NCBI GenBank assembly: GCA_964599695.1
Contig: CAZRGP010000004.1
Span: forward strand, 1 to 64,000
DNA: 64,000 bases
Direction: 5' to 3'
DNA from: RUG11783 sp964599695
GTDB lineage: Bacteria; Bacillota; Clostridia; Oscillospirales; Ruminococcaceae
Shown: one piece after another, positions 25,280 through 34,170 of the stretch
How positions within the stretch are numbered: position 1 is the first letter of the stretch
How the letters are laid out: each line of letters opens with the position of its first letter
Notes under the pieces: model-generated
Database searches by the model: none
What the model was told of the DNA's origin: nothing
The model's input: only the letters and a program-made list of their open reading frames with translations
Translations under genes and position numbers: made by a program

Positions 25280-25837
25280 TTACGCTCTCCCCATGTATTC
25301 GCCAGTGCGTGTATCTATCTGAATGACGTCACCCTCATTAATAAACAGAGGAACACGAACCTCAGCACCGGTTTCCAATGTAGCGGGTTTAAGAGTGTTT
25401 GTAGCTGTATTTCCTTTTAAGCCGGGTTCTGTGTGAGATACCGCAAGGTTTACAAAGTTAGGAGGTTCAATTCCGAAAATCTTACCTTTATAGGACAAAA
25501 GCTTACAAACCATATTCTCGGTTACAAACTTGAAGGAATCGGGCAAATCCTTTGCAGCAACCGGTACCATCTCATATGTTTCAGAATCCATGAAATAATA
25601 CATATCGCCATCATTATAGCTATATGCCATATCTCTCTTCTCAATAAAAGCCTGCTCAAACTTGTCAGTAGGGCTGTAGGTCTTCTCAAGAACTCCACCT
25701 GTAATGACATTCTTAATCTTTGTACGAACAAAGGCAGCACCTTTACCAGGTTTTACATGCTGAAACTCAACCACCTGATAAACGTTGCCATCTTCTTCAA
25801 AGCTCAGACCGTTTCTAAAATCGCCTGCAGAAATCAT
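25280..25837 (-). CDS. efp: Translation elongation factor P
   Basis: This 185-residue protein binds between the P and E sites and relieves stalling at polyproline. The three-barrel fold is recognised by ISAGDFRNG at the start, HVKPGKGAAFVRTK around the modification loop, and the C-terminal DTRTGEYMGRA signature. The loop lysine is Lys32. In Bacillus the same lysine carries 5-aminopentanol, so a similar modification is possible here. No epmA, epmB or earP gene lies nearby. A consensus promoter precedes it inside the end of the Xaa-Pro peptidase gene. Confidence 0.97.
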   Translation of the reverse strand: MISAGDFRNGLSFEEDGNVYQVVEFQHVKPGKGAAFVRTKIKNVITGGVLEKTYSPTDKFEQAFIEKRDMAYSYNDGDMYYFMDSETYEMVPVAAKDLPDSFKFVTENMVCKLLSYKGKIFGIEPPNFVNLAVSHTEPGLKGNTATNTLKPATLETGAEVRVPLFINEGDVIQIDTRTGEYMGRA

Positions 25838-25878
25838 ATTGTCACCTCATACAATAGTTAGGAAAAATTCACTTGTAT

Positions 25879-25908
25879 ATTATACAACAGCAATTATTTA
25901 TTAGGCAA
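25879..25908 (-). promoter_or_regulatory. Promoter of efp
   Basis: On the minus strand TTGCCT (25908-25903) and a perfect TATAAT (25884-25879) are separated by 18 bases. The promoter lies directly after the stop codon of the upstream peptidase gene. Confidence 0.7.
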
Positions 25909-25913
25909 GAAGT

Positions 25914-26978
25914 TTAAAGAGTTATGAGTGTTCTCTCACTTCCTGTCAAGTTTATATATCCTTTTTCTGTAATCAAGATCATATTTTCAATCCTTACACC
26001 GTATTTACCCTCTACATAAATTCCCGGCTCGATCGTGACTACTGTACCAGCAGGCAAAAGGTCATGCCTGGAAAAAGATGCCATTGGCTTTTCATGAATA
26101 TCAAGTCCTAATGAATGGCCAAGCGAATGGCCAAAGCATCCTTTATAGCCTGCACTGTATATAATGTCCCGAGCTATCTTATCTAACTCGTCCCCGAACA
26201 CTCCAGCTTTGGCGGCATTCATGGAAGTTAAATGTGCTTCAAGAACGGTATCATATATTCTATGCTGCTCATCCCCAACTTCGCCGACAGCAACTGTTCT
26301 TGTCATATCGGAGCAATATCCGTTTAACTTTGCACCATAATCCATAGTGACAAACTCACCTGTAGATATCACCTTATCGCTCGGAACCGCATGAGGCTTT
26401 GAGCCGTTTGTGCCAGATGCAACAATTGTTTCAAATGCCAAACCATCTGCTCCGAGTTTTCTCATATAATATTCAAGTTCAGCAGCGACCTGTTTTTCTG
26501 TAATACCGGGCTTTATATAATTAAGTATTTCTGTAAATGATCGATCCGTTATTTGCTGTGCATCACAGATCATCTTGATCTCTTCAGGCTCCTTGATTGC
26601 GCGCTCCTGTTGAATCAAAGAAGACAAAACACCATCGGCAACAAAATGAACTGAAGGTATTGCTTTTGAGAAAGAATTGTATTCAGCTAAAGTAAGTTCC
26701 TCCTCACAAAGCAGTTCATCGACACCATGTTTCTTGCACATCTCATCAATCTGTTCATATAAATTGCCCTGAAGTACTACTTCTGCTCCTATTACGCTAC
26801 TCTTTGCATCTTCAACATATCTGGAATCTATGATGAAAACAGCTTCATCCGGAAAAATGAGCAATGTTCCAGCAGAAGAAAGAAAATGCACCATATACTC
26901 CCTGTTAGTAGTGGAGCATACAAGCGCTCCTTTCCATCCGGCCGGCATTCTGTTTTTCAGTTTTTCAATTCTATTCAT
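25914..26978 (-). CDS. Xaa-Pro aminopeptidase family (M24) peptidase
   Basis: This 354-residue cytoplasmic metallopeptidase would remove N-terminal residues before proline. The creatinase-type N-terminal domain (about 1-125) is followed by the pita-bread catalytic domain. Its metal ligands lie in MDYGAKLNGYCSDMTRT, GHSLGHSLGL, TIEPGIYVEG and a final VRIEN. The length is typical for the short Firmicute form. The ATG at 26978 overlaps the stop of the upstream gene by 4 bases. Many Firmicutes have this gene directly upstream of efp, as here, fitting a joint role in proline-rich proteins. Confidence 0.93.
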   Translation of the reverse strand: MNRIEKLKNRMPAGWKGALVCSTTNREYMVHFLSSAGTLLIFPDEAVFIIDSRYVEDAKSSVIGAEVVLQGNLYEQIDEMCKKHGVDELLCEEELTLAEYNSFSKAIPSVHFVADGVLSSLIQQERAIKEPEEIKMICDAQQITDRSFTEILNYIKPGITEKQVAAELEYYMRKLGADGLAFETIVASGTNGSKPHAVPSDKVISTGEFVTMDYGAKLNGYCSDMTRTVAVGEVGDEQHRIYDTVLEAHLTSMNAAKAGVFGDELDKIARDIIYSAGYKGCFGHSLGHSLGLDIHEKPMASFSRHDLLPAGTVVTIEPGIYVEGKYGVRIENMILITEKGYINLTGSERTLITL

Positions 26979-27841
26979 AGTTTTTCTATCTCCTTCCAAT
27001 ATAGTTCTTTCATGAGGGCAGCATCTTCAGCTTGAGTACCATCTGATTCGCAAATGAATGTCGGACACAATCGTCTTTTAGCGATGATTCTCATAAGCGG
27101 TTCAGGATCTGGCCCGAAAATAGTGTCATTAAACGTTAAATGTCTTTTTTCTCCGCCTACCGTATATTCAATCTTGGAAAAATGTGCATGAAAAGTTCGA
27201 GCACGCTCTTCCCCTAACCTTTCCGTGATTGTATCAATTATGTAAGCATAATCCTCTTCTGTCTTTATACCTCCCATCGTTCTGGCGTTCAAATGGCCAA
27301 AATCAATACAAGGAAAGACCCTCTCATCTACGGAACATAGCTCCATTACTTCATCAAGACTTCCTAATTGACCTATCTTGCCCATCGTTTCAGGACAAAC
27401 AATCACATCCCTGTAACCTGCTGAATCCAGTTCATTCAAACAATACTTCAAAGTATCTTTTGCTTTCAGTAACGCATCTTCGCGGGACTGCTTGCCACAA
27501 GAGCCGGAATGAACTACAAACCGAGCTCCACCAAGTTTTTTTACCGCCTCTGCACTTTCAAGGAAGTATTTTGAACTACCATATCTTTTGGACTCATCCT
27601 TACTTGAAAGAGAAATATAATATGGTGCGTGGAGACTCATCTGAACATGATATTGTTCCGCTTCTTTTTTCAATTTGTACCCAAGCTCATCTCCCAGACG
27701 AACACCTCGTCCACATTGATACTCATATGCATCAAGCCCAAACTCCGAACAGTATTTGGGAGCGTCCACTGTGGATCTATATCCTTTTGTTGAAAAACTA
27801 TCTGAGTTGCCAGCAGGCCCAAACTTTGGATACATATACAT
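26975..27841 (-). CDS. TIM-barrel AP endonuclease 2 family protein (endonuclease IV-like)
   Basis: This 288-residue protein resembles endonuclease IV (Nfo). It has FGLDAYEYQCGRG, VQMSLHAPYYISLSS, VVHSGSCG, VCPETMGKIGQLGSLDEVM, CIDFGHLNARTMG, THAHFS-type and ICES segments that would hold the three-zinc site. The zinc-ligand pattern H...H...E...D...H...H...E looks complete. It is therefore likely to act on abasic DNA, but the sequence is divergent enough that a sugar-isomerase-like TIM-barrel role is not excluded. It is coupled by a 4-base overlap to the peptidase gene. A GGAGG site is near the start. Confidence 0.8.
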   Translation of the reverse strand: MYMYPKFGPAGNSDSFSTKGYRSTVDAPKYCSEFGLDAYEYQCGRGVRLGDELGYKLKKEAEQYHVQMSLHAPYYISLSSKDESKRYGSSKYFLESAEAVKKLGGARFVVHSGSCGKQSREDALLKAKDTLKYCLNELDSAGYRDVIVCPETMGKIGQLGSLDEVMELCSVDERVFPCIDFGHLNARTMGGIKTEEDYAYIIDTITERLGEERARTFHAHFSKIEYTVGGEKRHLTFNDTIFGPDPEPLMRIIAKRRLCPTFICESDGTQAEDAALMKELYWKEIEKL

Positions 27842-27888
27842 TTACCTCCAAGGAAAAAGTATATCATGTAAAGAAAAAGTATAACAAC

Positions 27889-27916
27889 AAAAAACCTCCG
27901 TATAAACGGAGGTTTT
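27889..27916 (-). terminator. Intrinsic terminator of rpsU
   Basis: A perfect 11-bp stem (27891-27901 with 27906-27916) with an ATAA loop is followed on the minus strand by T residues. It lies 12 bases after the rpsU stop codon. Confidence 0.9.
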
Positions 27917-27927
27917 GCCGCAATTAA

Positions 27928-28104
27928 TTATTTAAACTTACGTTTGCGAGCAGCTTCTGCCTTCTTCTTACGACGAACAGACGGCTTCTCGTAATGCTCG
28001 CGCTTGCGAACTTCGGCAAGGATTCCGGAGCGTGCGCATTGCCGTTTAAAACGACGAAGAGCGCTGTCCAGGCTTTCGTTTTCCTTGACTCTGACTTCCG
28101 ACAC
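27928..28104 (-). CDS. rpsU: 30S ribosomal protein S21
   Basis: This 58-residue, highly basic protein of the small ribosomal subunit lies near the anti-Shine-Dalgarno sequence. The sequence SEVRVKENESLDSALRRFKR and the Arg/Lys-rich tail match S21. The start is the GTG at 28104, preceded by GGGAGG, which gives the exact family length; a longer ATG frame from 28137 runs back into the promoter and would add 11 residues with no family match. It has its own near-perfect promoter and terminator. Confidence 0.95.
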   Translation of the reverse strand: MSEVRVKENESLDSALRRFKRQCARSGILAEVRKREHYEKPSVRRKKKAEAARKRKFK

Positions 28105-28142
28105 TTTTATCCCTCCCTTGCCAGTAAATTTGCACACTCGTA

Positions 28143-28170
28143 ATTATACCATCTATGTGAAAGGTGTCAA
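28143..28170 (-). promoter_or_regulatory. Consensus promoter of rpsU
   Basis: On the minus strand perfect TTGACA (28170-28165) and TATAAT (28148-28143) boxes are separated by 16 bases. The start codon is about 38 bases downstream of the -10 box. Confidence 0.85.
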
Positions 28171-28179
28171 GGTGATTTT

Positions 28180-30717
28180 TTATTTCACGACGATATTTAC
28201 AAGCTTATTCTTGACCACGATTTCCTTCACGACCGTCTTCCCCTCTATTGAGGATTTAACCTTCTCATCAGCTTTTGCAGTAGCAAGAACAGTATCGTTA
28301 TCCGAATCGGCAGGAACGTTAATTCTACCTCTAAGTTTGCCGTTTACCTGTACAGGCAATTCAAGCATTAAATCCACACATTTGGCTTCTTCATATTCAG
28401 GCCATTTCTGCTGTGATAATTCAGATTCTGAAAGATGACAACGTTCGTTCAGTTCCTCCGTAATATGCGGAACGAAAGGATTAAGTAGCATAAGTAATGT
28501 GTGATATTCTCCAACAGTAATCGCCCCTGTCTTTGTAATATCATTTACAAGAGCCATCAATGCAGCAATTGCGGTATTTGCTTTCAGATTATCGATGTCA
28601 TTGGTAACTTTCTTAATGGTCCGATGGAAAGAAGACTCCAATTCTGGACGATAATAGTTTCCCTCAACAAGGTTTTCCTGAAGCTGCCAGATACGATCGA
28701 GAAATCTCTTGCATCCTTTGATGCTGTTTGTTGACCAAGGAGCTGCCTGCTCAAAATCTCCAATGAACATTTCATATAGTCTGAGCGTATCAGCACCATA
28801 CTCCCTAATGATCTCATCTGGATTGACAACATTCTTCAATGACTTAGACATCTTTACAATCGGATGCTCAGCCATTTCACCATATTTTTCGACCAGAGCC
28901 TTTTTGGCTGCCTCAACAGAACCATGTTCAGCTACAAGCCTATCCTGCTCTTCCTTTGTCATATTTACGAATGCACGAGGATTCATCCCAAGGATCATTC
29001 CATGGCTTGTGCGCTTTTTATAAGGCTCTTTATAAGGGACAACGCCGATATCATAAAGGAATTTGTGCCAGAAGCGGCTGTAGAGCAAATGAAGCGTAGT
29101 GTGCTCCATTCCTCCGTTATACCAGTCAACAGGCCCCCAATACTTCAGAGCTTCAGGACTGGCAAGAGCTTTGTCATTATGGGGATCCATATACCTGAGG
29201 AAATACCAGCTGGATCCAGCCCACTGAGGCATCGTATCCGTCTCACGCTTAGCCGGTCCGCCACAACACGGACAAGTCGTATTCACCCATTCTGTATGCC
29301 TTGCCAAAGGGCTTTCTCCGCCTTCACCAGGCTCAAAATCAGTAATCTCTGGAAGCAGTAAAGGCAACTCTGATTCGGGTATGGACTGCCATCCGCACTT
29401 CTCACAATAGACCATGGGAATTGGCTCTCCCCAATACCTCTGGCGGCTAAATACCCAGTCTCTAAGTTTGTAGTTTACCTGACGATGACCGACTCCTTCT
29501 TTTTCGAGCCAGTCAAACATTGCTTTTTGGGCATCTTCAACAGACAAACCATTCAGAAAACCGGAGTTTACAAGAATACCTGTCTCACAATCCGTAAATG
29601 CCTCTTTTTCCACGTTTCCACCGGAAACAACTTCAATAATAGGCAATCCGAATTTCTTTGCAAACTCCCAGTCCCGCGTATCATGACCAGGAACAGCCAT
29701 TATTGCTCCTGTACCATATGTGGAAAGAACGTAATCAGAAATAAAGATCGGAATCTCTTTGCCTGTTACAGGATTGATCGCAGCTACACCATCCAGACGA
29801 ACACCTGTCTTATCTTTTGCTAATTCAGTTCTTTCAAAATCGGACTTTTTAGCAGCTTCTTCCTGATAAACACTAACCTGGTCCACATTTTTGATCGTAC
29901 CATTTTCTTTCCATGTACGAATCAGATCATGTTCAGGGCTGAGCACCATATATGTAGCTCCAAACAAAGTATCGCATCTGGTAGTGAAAACGGTGATTTT
30001 CTCTCCGGTAGTCGCAGTGAAATTAACTTCAGCACCATAAGATCTTCCGATCCAGTTTTTCTGCTGAGTTTTTACTCGATCAATAAAATCAACCTCATCA
30101 AGATCATCGATCAACCTGCCGGCATACTCTGTGATCTTGAGCATCCACTGACTTTTTGTCTTATGGATAACCTGGCTTCCGCAACGCTCACAAAAGCCGT
30201 TAACAACCTCTTCATTAGCCAGAACAACCTTGCATCCAGTGCAATAGTTGACGTTCATCTCTTTTTTGTAGGCAAGGCCTTTTTTGTAAAGCTGAATGAA
30301 AATCCATTGTGTCCACTTGTAGTAGGACGGATCTGTTGTATTAATCTCTCTGTTCCAATCAAATGAAAGACCAATACTTTGAAGCTGGCTTTTGAATCTG
30401 TTGACATTCTTTGCAGTTACAATTTCCGGATGGATATGATGCTGCATCGCAAAGTTTTCCGTGGGAAGGCCAAACGCATCCCATCCCATAGGATAAAGAA
30501 CATTATAACCTTGCAATCTCTTCTTCCTTGCAACAGCGTCAAGAGCAACATAACTTCTGGGATGTCCTACATGCAGTCCATCTCCGGAAGGATAAGGAAA
30601 CTCCACCAAAGCATAGAACTTTGGCAGAGTATAATCTTGTTTTGCAGCAAATGTATTGTTTTCAGCCCATTTATCCTGCCACTTCTTTTCTACAGAAGTG
30701 TAATCATATACAGCCAT
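28180..30717 (-). CDS. leuS: Leucyl-tRNA synthetase
   Basis: This 845-residue class I synthetase charges tRNA-Leu. It has the HIGH-type motif in YPSGDGLHVGHPRSY, the zinc region with CTGCKVVLANEEVV and a second CxxC pair, an editing domain with the TTRCDTLFGATYMV and TYGTGAIMAVPGHDTRDW segments, and the KMSKS loop in VKMSKSLKN. The length is typical for bacterial LeuRS. No T-box leader is present because the gene sits 9 bases behind rsfS at the end of the long 28-44.5 kb gene run. It ends 9 bases before the rpsU promoter. Confidence 0.97.
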   Translation of the reverse strand: MAVYDYTSVEKKWQDKWAENNTFAAKQDYTLPKFYALVEFPYPSGDGLHVGHPRSYVALDAVARKKRLQGYNVLYPMGWDAFGLPTENFAMQHHIHPEIVTAKNVNRFKSQLQSIGLSFDWNREINTTDPSYYKWTQWIFIQLYKKGLAYKKEMNVNYCTGCKVVLANEEVVNGFCERCGSQVIHKTKSQWMLKITEYAGRLIDDLDEVDFIDRVKTQQKNWIGRSYGAEVNFTATTGEKITVFTTRCDTLFGATYMVLSPEHDLIRTWKENGTIKNVDQVSVYQEEAAKKSDFERTELAKDKTGVRLDGVAAINPVTGKEIPIFISDYVLSTYGTGAIMAVPGHDTRDWEFAKKFGLPIIEVVSGGNVEKEAFTDCETGILVNSGFLNGLSVEDAQKAMFDWLEKEGVGHRQVNYKLRDWVFSRQRYWGEPIPMVYCEKCGWQSIPESELPLLLPEITDFEPGEGGESPLARHTEWVNTTCPCCGGPAKRETDTMPQWAGSSWYFLRYMDPHNDKALASPEALKYWGPVDWYNGGMEHTTLHLLYSRFWHKFLYDIGVVPYKEPYKKRTSHGMILGMNPRAFVNMTKEEQDRLVAEHGSVEAAKKALVEKYGEMAEHPIVKMSKSLKNVVNPDEIIREYGADTLRLYEMFIGDFEQAAPWSTNSIKGCKRFLDRIWQLQENLVEGNYYRPELESSFHRTIKKVTNDIDNLKANTAIAALMALVNDITKTGAITVGEYHTLLMLLNPFVPHITEELNERCHLSESELSQQKWPEYEEAKCVDLMLELPVQVNGKLRGRINVPADSDNDTVLATAKADEKVKSSIEGKTVVKEIVVKNKLVNIVVK

Positions 30718-30726
30718 GGTAACCCA

Positions 30727-31080
30727 CTACTCCTTCTCATTCTCAAAAGATACTACAGGCGCATCGCCCCACAACTTCTCCAGTTGGTAATACTCTCTGG
30801 ACTCTTTCGTAAATACATGGACTATCACTGATCCCAGGTCAAGAAGAATCCAACTGTCACCGCCCCGTCCCTCACGCCGGGGCAGATCTAGCCCGAGTTT
30901 TTCCGCAGTATCCTCAACTTCATCTGCAAGCGCACGTACCTGTGTGGTGCTTCCTCCAGTAGCAAGAACAAAATAATCAGCAAGCGTTGTCAATTCTTCT
31001 ACATGAAGAACTTCAATACTGTCACCTTTTTTATCGTCAAGAGCTTTCACCAATGCTTTTGCAAGTTCTAAAGAATCCAC
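30727..31080 (-). CDS. rsfS: Ribosome silencing factor RsfS
   Basis: This 117-residue protein of the Iojap/RsfS family binds L14 on the large subunit and blocks subunit joining in starvation. The core ADYFVLATGGSTTQVRALAD and the DLGSVIVHVFTKESREYY segment are diagnostic. The start chosen is the GTG at 31080, with GGGGAG 6 bases upstream; the longer frame from 31110 would overlap the LCP gene and exceed family length. Order nadD-yqeK-lcp-rsfS is the usual Firmicute arrangement. Confidence 0.92.
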   Translation of the reverse strand: MDSLELAKALVKALDDKKGDSIEVLHVEELTTLADYFVLATGGSTTQVRALADEVEDTAEKLGLDLPRREGRGGDSWILLDLGSVIVHVFTKESREYYQLEKLWGDAPVVSFENEKE

Positions 31081-31096
31081 TTTTATCTCCCCTATG

Positions 31097-32113
31097 TTAA
31101 GTGTAATCATCCATATTGGACATCTCGTCGTCCAGTATGTCTGTTGTATGCTGTAATTCGATCACTCCAAGATCCTCTGGCAACACATAATCCGTATAAG
31201 GTCTCATGTACTCGTTCAGTATATTGGCAAGTTTCTCTTTATGAAGCGTCCAAACGTCTAATCCATATATACCGTATCGAGCTACCGGTTCTCCCGGTGC
31301 ACGAACTACCTGAAAGTCTGATGCTGAGAAGTTCTGCGCCGTAAGTGCAAGCTGCAAAATCTCCTGAACCGTAAAATCCGTGTCGATATAGTCGTAACAA
31401 GCAGTAATCAGGCTAAGAAGTTCCATTTTGGAAGTGCTGAACAATTTATTCAGAAGGCCGCCGAAAAAGTACCTTTGCATCTTCAGCCTTGTGATATCCG
31501 CAAGAGCATAGTCACGGTTTCGAACAAAGTTTTCTGATGTGACTCCGTCCAACAGATGTGTACCTGCCTCAAGAACCGTCCCTTCGTTGAGAACGATATC
31601 CTCATCCAATGTGACCTCCACTCCCCCAAGCATATCGACAAGAGTTGGAAAGACATCCATGTCTATACAGACATAATTGTCAATCGGTAGCTTCATCTGA
31701 TCATAAATAACCTGTGCAAGCACAGAGATACCCGTTGTTCCGTCCCCATCTTTCAATCCCCAGTTATATAAGCCGTTGATCTTACCATACTTTACCAATT
31801 GTTCACCAACGTACGTATCACGAGGGATCTGCAAAGCATTCATTTTCTTGTTCTGAAGGTCAATATTCACCACCATGATCACATCCGTGTTGGCGACAGT
31901 TCTTCCTTCTTCGTAGTCGATTCCGGCAACGAGAATTGTCATTGTCTGATCTCTCAGATACTTGGGAGTTTGCAATCTCTCATCGATCTCATCCCCGCTG
32001 GAAGCAGGTTTCGTATGCAAAAGAATAAAAACTCCCGCGCAGATAACCCCAAGCACAGTGAGTAAAACAATAATACGAGCTACCTTGTTTTTTTTCTTTT
32101 TCTCTTTAGCCAT
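31097..32113 (-). CDS. LytR-CpsA-Psr (LCP) family cell-wall glycopolymer ligase
   Basis: This 338-residue membrane-anchored protein has a Lys-rich N-terminus, one helix (about 12-33) and an extracellular LCP domain. The domain carries NTDVIMVVNIDLQNKKMNALQIPRDTYV and the FVRNRDYALADITRLKMQ segment, with the Arg and Asp residues that bind pyrophosphate and Mg2+. LCP enzymes transfer teichoic acids or capsule polymers from a lipid carrier to peptidoglycan. An AAGGA site lies 7 bases before the ATG. It sits between yqeK (3-base gap) and rsfS in the long run. Confidence 0.92.
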   Translation of the reverse strand: MAKEKKKKNKVARIIVLLTVLGVICAGVFILLHTKPASSGDEIDERLQTPKYLRDQTMTILVAGIDYEEGRTVANTDVIMVVNIDLQNKKMNALQIPRDTYVGEQLVKYGKINGLYNWGLKDGDGTTGISVLAQVIYDQMKLPIDNYVCIDMDVFPTLVDMLGGVEVTLDEDIVLNEGTVLEAGTHLLDGVTSENFVRNRDYALADITRLKMQRYFFGGLLNKLFSTSKMELLSLITACYDYIDTDFTVQEILQLALTAQNFSASDFQVVRAPGEPVARYGIYGLDVWTLHKEKLANILNEYMRPYTDYVLPEDLGVIELQHTTDILDDEMSNMDDYT

Positions 32114-32116
32114 AAA

Positions 32117-32692
32117 TCAATCCTTATTCTTGCTGACTAGCGCAGCATAATAATTGTAAGCATCCAAAGATAAGGGCATCACGATCTTACCACGTTCCAT
32201 GAGATGTCGAACACTGTTCTGCAATGCCTGGAATACTGCAAGATCTATATCCTCAGCAGATGTTCTTCTGACTTGAGCCGCCCCCGGGAACTCCCTATCA
32301 TCCGAGATATAATCTGCTAGAAAAACAGATTTTTCCAGAGGACTCATATCAGGACGACCGCAGGTATGATAGTAAATCGCATCCGCTATATCGCCCGGCA
32401 ATTTGAGTGAATTCTGAACAAAAATAGCGCCTGCAAACGCATGCCAAATAGGCTTATAATGCGCAAAGTAATCATCTCGCATTATATCAGAGCCCTCTAG
32501 TGTTTTCAATAAAACGGCATCTTCCTGTTCTTTCATAACATCGTGCAGCCAGCCTGCTATTACAACTTTATCAACATCTGCACCAAGTCTTAATGCCAGT
32601 TCCCCAGCGCATCTTGCAACACACTGCGAATGATAGAATCTTTTGTCTGAAAGATGATCTCGCGCAATATCTCTTGCTTCCGCTTCTGTCAT
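32117..32692 (-). CDS. yqeK: YqeK-family HD-domain bis(5'-nucleosyl)-tetraphosphatase
   Basis: This 191-residue HD-superfamily enzyme is expected to split Ap4A symmetrically into two ADP, clearing a stress alarmone. Metal-binding residues appear in HSQCVARCA, the WLHDVMKEQ HD pair, and IYYHTCGRPDM with a later LADYISDDR. The ATG at 32692 overlaps the nadD stop codon (TGATG), replacing two upstream TTG codons. Adjacent nadD and yqeK genes are standard in Firmicutes, and both act on adenine dinucleotides. Confidence 0.93.
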   Translation of the reverse strand: MTEAEARDIARDHLSDKRFYHSQCVARCAGELALRLGADVDKVVIAGWLHDVMKEQEDAVLLKTLEGSDIMRDDYFAHYKPIWHAFAGAIFVQNSLKLPGDIADAIYYHTCGRPDMSPLEKSVFLADYISDDREFPGAAQVRRTSAEDIDLAVFQALQNSVRHLMERGKIVMPLSLDAYNYYAALVSKNKD

Positions 32693-33294
32693 CAACAATA
32701 CAAGCCCCTTTTCCTTATTTGATCATTTACACTCTCAGCAAGATATCTTGAGCAGTCGCTCCCCTCCCTGATCATATTCCTCAGTTCAGTGGAAGAGATG
32801 TCAATCGGTGAAAAACGAAGAATGATCACGTCTCCTCCTTGGGCGCGAAGCACATCTGCGTCTCTCTCAAGTTTGTCCACTGCCTCATCTTCTCTTGCAC
32901 CGGCGACAAGCGTACATCTTGAAAGAATCCTCCTGTATAGATGCCATGTCGGAAAAGATGCAAGCATGTCTGAACCGATCAGAAGGTAAAGATGAGAGCC
33001 TGGATATTTTTTTATCAATTTCTTTACCGTCTGAATCGTATAGTTTCTTCTTCCTTTTGATTCGAGAGATGATACCACAACCGAGTCAGATAAAGATAGG
33101 AACGTTCTCTTGGCCATATCATACCTTACCCAATACGGGGTACCGCTTCTTCTTTTATGAGGAGATACGCCCGTAGGTATGACAAACGTAATATTTGGTT
33201 TTACATAATTGATCGCTGTTTCCAGCAACCTAGCATGTCCAAGATGGGGAGGGTCGAATGCTCCTCCATAAATCAAGATTCTATTTGATTCCAT
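32692..33294 (-). CDS. nadD: Nicotinate-nucleotide adenylyltransferase
   Basis: This 200-residue enzyme makes deamido-NAD from nicotinate mononucleotide and ATP. The N-terminal GGAFDPPHLGHARLL motif (about 10-24) holds the HxGH nucleotide site, and the C-terminal ISSTELRNMIREG carries the ISSTxxR signature. Length is typical. It overlaps yhbY by 14 bases upstream and yqeK by a single base downstream. Confidence 0.96.
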   Translation of the reverse strand: MESNRILIYGGAFDPPHLGHARLLETAINYVKPNITFVIPTGVSPHKRRSGTPYWVRYDMAKRTFLSLSDSVVVSSLESKGRRNYTIQTVKKLIKKYPGSHLYLLIGSDMLASFPTWHLYRRILSRCTLVAGAREDEAVDKLERDADVLRAQGGDVIILRFSPIDISSTELRNMIREGSDCSRYLAESVNDQIRKRGLYC

Positions 33295-33568
33295 ATTGAT
33301 CCACTTTTTTGTTTCTTTTATATATCACAAACTTCTTTCCAATAACCTGAATCGGTTCGGCCCCAAGCAGATCTGCGACCTCTTCACAAGCTTCACGCGC
33401 AGTATACGGGGAGTTCTCCTGAACTGCGACCTTGATCAGTTCTCTGGCAGTCAGCGCGTCACGTATACCGTCCAAAACAGAATCAGTAAGCCCATCTTTA
33501 CCGATATAACAAACTGCATTCAAAGTATTGGCAAAACTACGTAAAGTAGCGCGTTCTTTCGTTGTCAT
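33281..33568 (-). CDS. yhbY: YhbY-family CRM-domain RNA-binding protein
   Basis: This 95-residue protein is a single CRS1-YhbY domain that associates with pre-50S ribosomal particles. The GKDGLTDSVLDGI segment resembles the GxxG loop region, and VIGKKFVIYKR closes the domain. It overlaps rdgB by 4 bases and nadD by 14 bases, indicating tight coupling. Confidence 0.93.
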   Translation of the reverse strand: MTTKERATLRSFANTLNAVCYIGKDGLTDSVLDGIRDALTARELIKVAVQENSPYTAREACEEVADLLGAEPIQVIGKKFVIYKRNKKVDQYGIK

Positions 33569-34170
33569 ATGCTCCTCCTGATTTTCGTAACATTTCTTAA
33601 GTAAAAACTCAATTTATGAGCCGCCCTGGCTCTATGACTTCTTCTGTCTTTGGCTTCCCTTCCTATTTGAGCGAGGGTAAATCCGTTATTGATACAAAAC
33701 ACAGGTTCATACCCGAATCCCTCTCCCATTCGTTCAAACGTGATCCATCCCTCACAGACACCGTGAACAATACGCTCATTTCCAGTCTCGTCTATATAGC
33801 ATATCGCTGTGATAAACCTTGCCGTACGGTCTTTCTTAGGCATGTCACCAAGTTTATTCAGCAGCTTGTCAATATTCCTGTTACTGTCCTGAGGATCACC
33901 TGCATATCTTGCAGCATGGACCCCAGGCTCCCCGTTCAAGGCATCTACAAATAAACCAGTATCGTCTGCGAGAACCGGTTTATGACACAAATCCCAGACC
34001 GCTCTCGCCTTAATACGCGCATTATCCTCTATCGTTCTACCATTTTCATCCGGGTCCACAGAAACGCCTGCTTCTTTCATGGATCTCACGCGGATCTCAT
34101 TATTGCGAAAAATATCCCGAAATTCAGCTAGCTTATTTTGATTGTTTGTAGCGACGATAATCTCTTTCAT
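33565..34170 (-). CDS. rdgB: XTP/dITP diphosphatase (RdgB/HAM1)
   Basis: This 201-residue house-cleaning enzyme hydrolyses XTP and (d)ITP to monophosphates, keeping deaminated purines out of nucleic acid. IVATNNQNKLAEF at the start, the DDTGLFVDALNGEPGVHAARY segment (catalytic Asp near 68-70) and FGYEPVFC near the C-terminus are family signatures. It overlaps ftsY and yhbY by 4 bases each. The C-terminal SHRARA stretch matches the family SHRxxA motif. Confidence 0.95.
   Translation of the reverse strand: MKEIIVATNNQNKLAEFRDIFRNNEIRVRSMKEAGVSVDPDENGRTIEDNARIKARAVWDLCHKPVLADDTGLFVDALNGEPGVHAARYAGDPQDSNRNIDKLLNKLGDMPKKDRTARFITAICYIDETGNERIVHGVCEGWITFERMGEGFGYEPVFCINNGFTLAQIGREAKDRRSHRARAAHKLSFYLRNVTKIRRSI

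Noticed and set aside
30717..31097. Possible T-box leader upstream of leuS
   Set aside because: The space is occupied by rsfS, and no T-box sequence or terminator-antiterminator pair is visible.
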